From CBDCWO01 sp965223405 (GTDB taxonomy: Bacteria; Bacteroidota; Bacteroidia; Chitinophagales; Saprospiraceae), in the NCBI GenBank assembly GCA_965223405.1, contig CBDCWO010000006.1:4216001-4280000 (forward strand): 64,000 nucleotides of DNA. Reading direction: 5' to 3'. Both the position numbers and the translations under genes were made by a program. Shown here one piece after another: positions 62,738 to 64,000 of this stretch; position 1 is the stretch's first letter, and every line of letters starts with the position of its first letter. The notes under the pieces were generated by a model. The model ran no database searches, was not told where the DNA came from, and worked only from the letters and a program-made list of their open reading frames with translations.

Positions 62738-64000
62738 ATGAAGATACAAACAATCATTTTTTTATTGATACTTTCTGTTTTTCTTCAGTGTGTCCAGGAA
62801 AAATCAGGGGAAGAACTGGCGCAAAAATATTGCTCCTCATGTCATCTTTTTCCAGAACCGGAACTGGCCAATAAGATGAGTTGGCATGGAGAAATTATGC
62901 CTAAAATGGGGCATTTTTTTGGCATCTACGAATATCCATATGCCAAAAATACTATCGAGTCTGGAACAGGTGGCTTTAGGTTGGATACTGCAGGTATCTA
63001 TCCGGAGGAAATTACTATTGAACTTCAGGAATGGCAAAAAATGAAAGATTTCTACCTGGACTACTCTCCAGGTAATCTGATTACCGATACCTTGGACGTA
63101 CCCTTTGATCTAGATTTATTTAAAGTTCAAACCATAGGTTCTCGATTGAAGCCTCCATTTACAACTTGCGTGAAAATTGATAAAAAGCATCAAAGAATTT
63201 ATGTTGGCAACCATCGAGAAATTGGAGGATCCCTCGGGGTATACGATTTCGGTGGTAATTTTTTATTTGAGTACAGCTTTCCAGGTCCCGTATCTGATGT
63301 CTATTACAGGGACAGCTGCTATTGGGTACTGGTTCCAGCTAAAAGGTTGACCTTCAGCGACGATCCTCAAGGTACTTTTTGGAAAATGAAAATTGACTCT
63401 GATGGGATAAGAGATACCACTTTAATCTTGTCAGGGTTGGAACGCCCTGTAGATAGTGAATGGATTGATCTTGATCAGGATGGTATGGCTGACTTGGTCT
63501 TGGCTGAACATGGTAATATGTTGGGAAAAATAAGTATTTACTGGGGGGATAATTCGGGTGGCTTTGAATCTCCTCAGACTTTATTGTACTCTCCTGGTGC
63601 AGTTTCCATCCAGGCTATTGACCTTAACCAAGACGGCAAATTAGATCTATCTGCATTGTTTGGACAAGGGGATGAAGCCCTCTATAGTTTTGTGAATAAG
63701 GGAGATAGGAAATTTTCGTCCCATCAAGTTTTGCGTTTTCCTCCGATATATGGTTCTGCTTTTGCCCAACGTGTGGATATTGATGATGATGGTGATCTTG
63801 ATATATTGTATGTCAATGGAGACAATTCGGATTACAGTAAGGTTTCAAAACCATACCACGGGATTCGAATCTATGAAAATATCGGAGAAGAAAATTTTGA
63901 ATTGAAAACTTTCTTATTTACAAATGGTGCAGTCAAGGCACAACTTTTAGATTATGACCAGGATGGTGATCGTGATATGGTATCTGTTAGCTATTTTGCC
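62738..64000 (+). CDS. c-type cytochrome/FG-GAP repeat lipoprotein (runs off the window)
   Basis: From the ATG at 62738 the frame is open to the window end (421 codons, no stop). The signal peptide ends in FLQC (Cys17). A heme-binding motif YCSSCHLF follows near residue 36, with a Met-rich segment (MPKMGHFFG) that could supply the sixth ligand. From about residue 230 there are FG-GAP/VCBS-type calcium-binding repeats: IDLDQDGMADLVLAEHG, IDLNQDGKLDLSALFG, VDIDDDGDLDILYVNG and YDQDGDRDMVSV. The combination suggests an outer-surface or periplasmic redox protein on a propeller scaffold. The C-terminus is not available. Confidence 0.88.
   Translation, partial: MKIQTIIFLLILSVFLQCVQEKSGEELAQKYCSSCHLFPEPELANKMSWHGEIMPKMGHFFGIYEYPYAKNTIESGTGGFRLDTAGIYPEEITIELQEWQKMKDFYLDYSPGNLITDTLDVPFDLDLFKVQTIGSRLKPPFTTCVKIDKKHQRIYVGNHREIGGSLGVYDFGGNFLFEYSFPGPVSDVYYRDSCYWVLVPAKRLTFSDDPQGTFWKMKIDSDGIRDTTLILSGLERPVDSEWIDLDQDGMADLVLAEHGNMLGKISIYWGDNSGGFESPQTLLYSPGAVSIQAIDLNQDGKLDLSALFGQGDEALYSFVNKGDRKFSSHQVLRFPPIYGSAFAQRVDIDDDGDLDILYVNGDNSDYSKVSKPYHGIRIYENIGEENFELKTFLFTNGAVKAQLLDYDQDGDRDMVSVSYFA

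Overview
The window reads as a chromosomal segment of an aerobic, heterotrophic member of the Bacteroidota. The family mix points this way: an alternative complex III (ActA-F) next to a caa3-type oxidase, a hybrid two-component (HTCS) sensor with Reg_prop blades, many short lipoprotein signal peptides, a PorT-like outer-membrane barrel, a YfiT/BstA-like thiol transferase, TAnnTTTG-type promoter elements and few Shine-Dalgarno sites. A Saprospiria-like lineage is my guess, not something the sequence proves.

Region 1 (1-9100, minus strand) is a sulfur operon read from right to left: ArsR regulator, a 60-residue protein, a persulfide-dioxygenase/rhodanese fusion, a SulP anion transporter, an iron-sulfur/membrane-anchor fusion, a large molybdopterin enzyme, a rhodanese, and the start of a Crp/Fnr regulator. 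Together these look like a cytoplasmic persulfide-to-sulfite-to-sulfate route feeding electrons to quinone (SoeABC-like).

Region 2 (9300-15300) is housekeeping: an AGCS amino-acid symporter, an rRNA m5C methyltransferase, a UbiD-family decarboxylase and thymidylate synthase.

Region 3 (15378-31880, plus strand) is a 16-kb respiratory operon: actABCDEF, cytochrome oxidase subunits II and I, heme O synthase, two subunit III proteins, subunit IV, a cysteine-free SCO-like protein, a DUF420 protein and a small CPMC protein. Oxidase subunit II carries a C-terminal OmpA-type peptidoglycan-binding domain, which is the most unusual architecture in the window. ActA has a fused N-terminal monoheme domain (six CXXCH in all).

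Region 4 (32000-45700) is accessory: a GH29 fucosidase, a YitT transporter, a beta-propeller lipoprotein, a PNGase F-like amidase, two beta-lactamase-fold serine hydrolases around an alpha/beta hydrolase, a membrane AraC regulator with a small membrane protein, and a sulfatase.

Region 5 (45900-57100) is a decaying accessory island. An HTCS gene is broken by a 2-bp duplication. It is followed by an esterase, a cupin, a cyclase-family gene with a stop codon at its signal-peptide boundary, and a Dabb protein. Then comes a degraded second copy of the HTCS 3' end plus its downstream spacer, two secreted proteins, a roughly 250-bp fold-back element and a remnant of a GDSL/SGNH-type gene.

Region 6 (57075-64000) holds three DinB/YfiT-fold proteins, an outer-membrane barrel, two proteins of unknown function, a DUF423 membrane protein, and the start of a cytochrome c/FG-GAP lipoprotein that runs off the window. 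No tRNA, rRNA, CRISPR array or intact transposase was seen.
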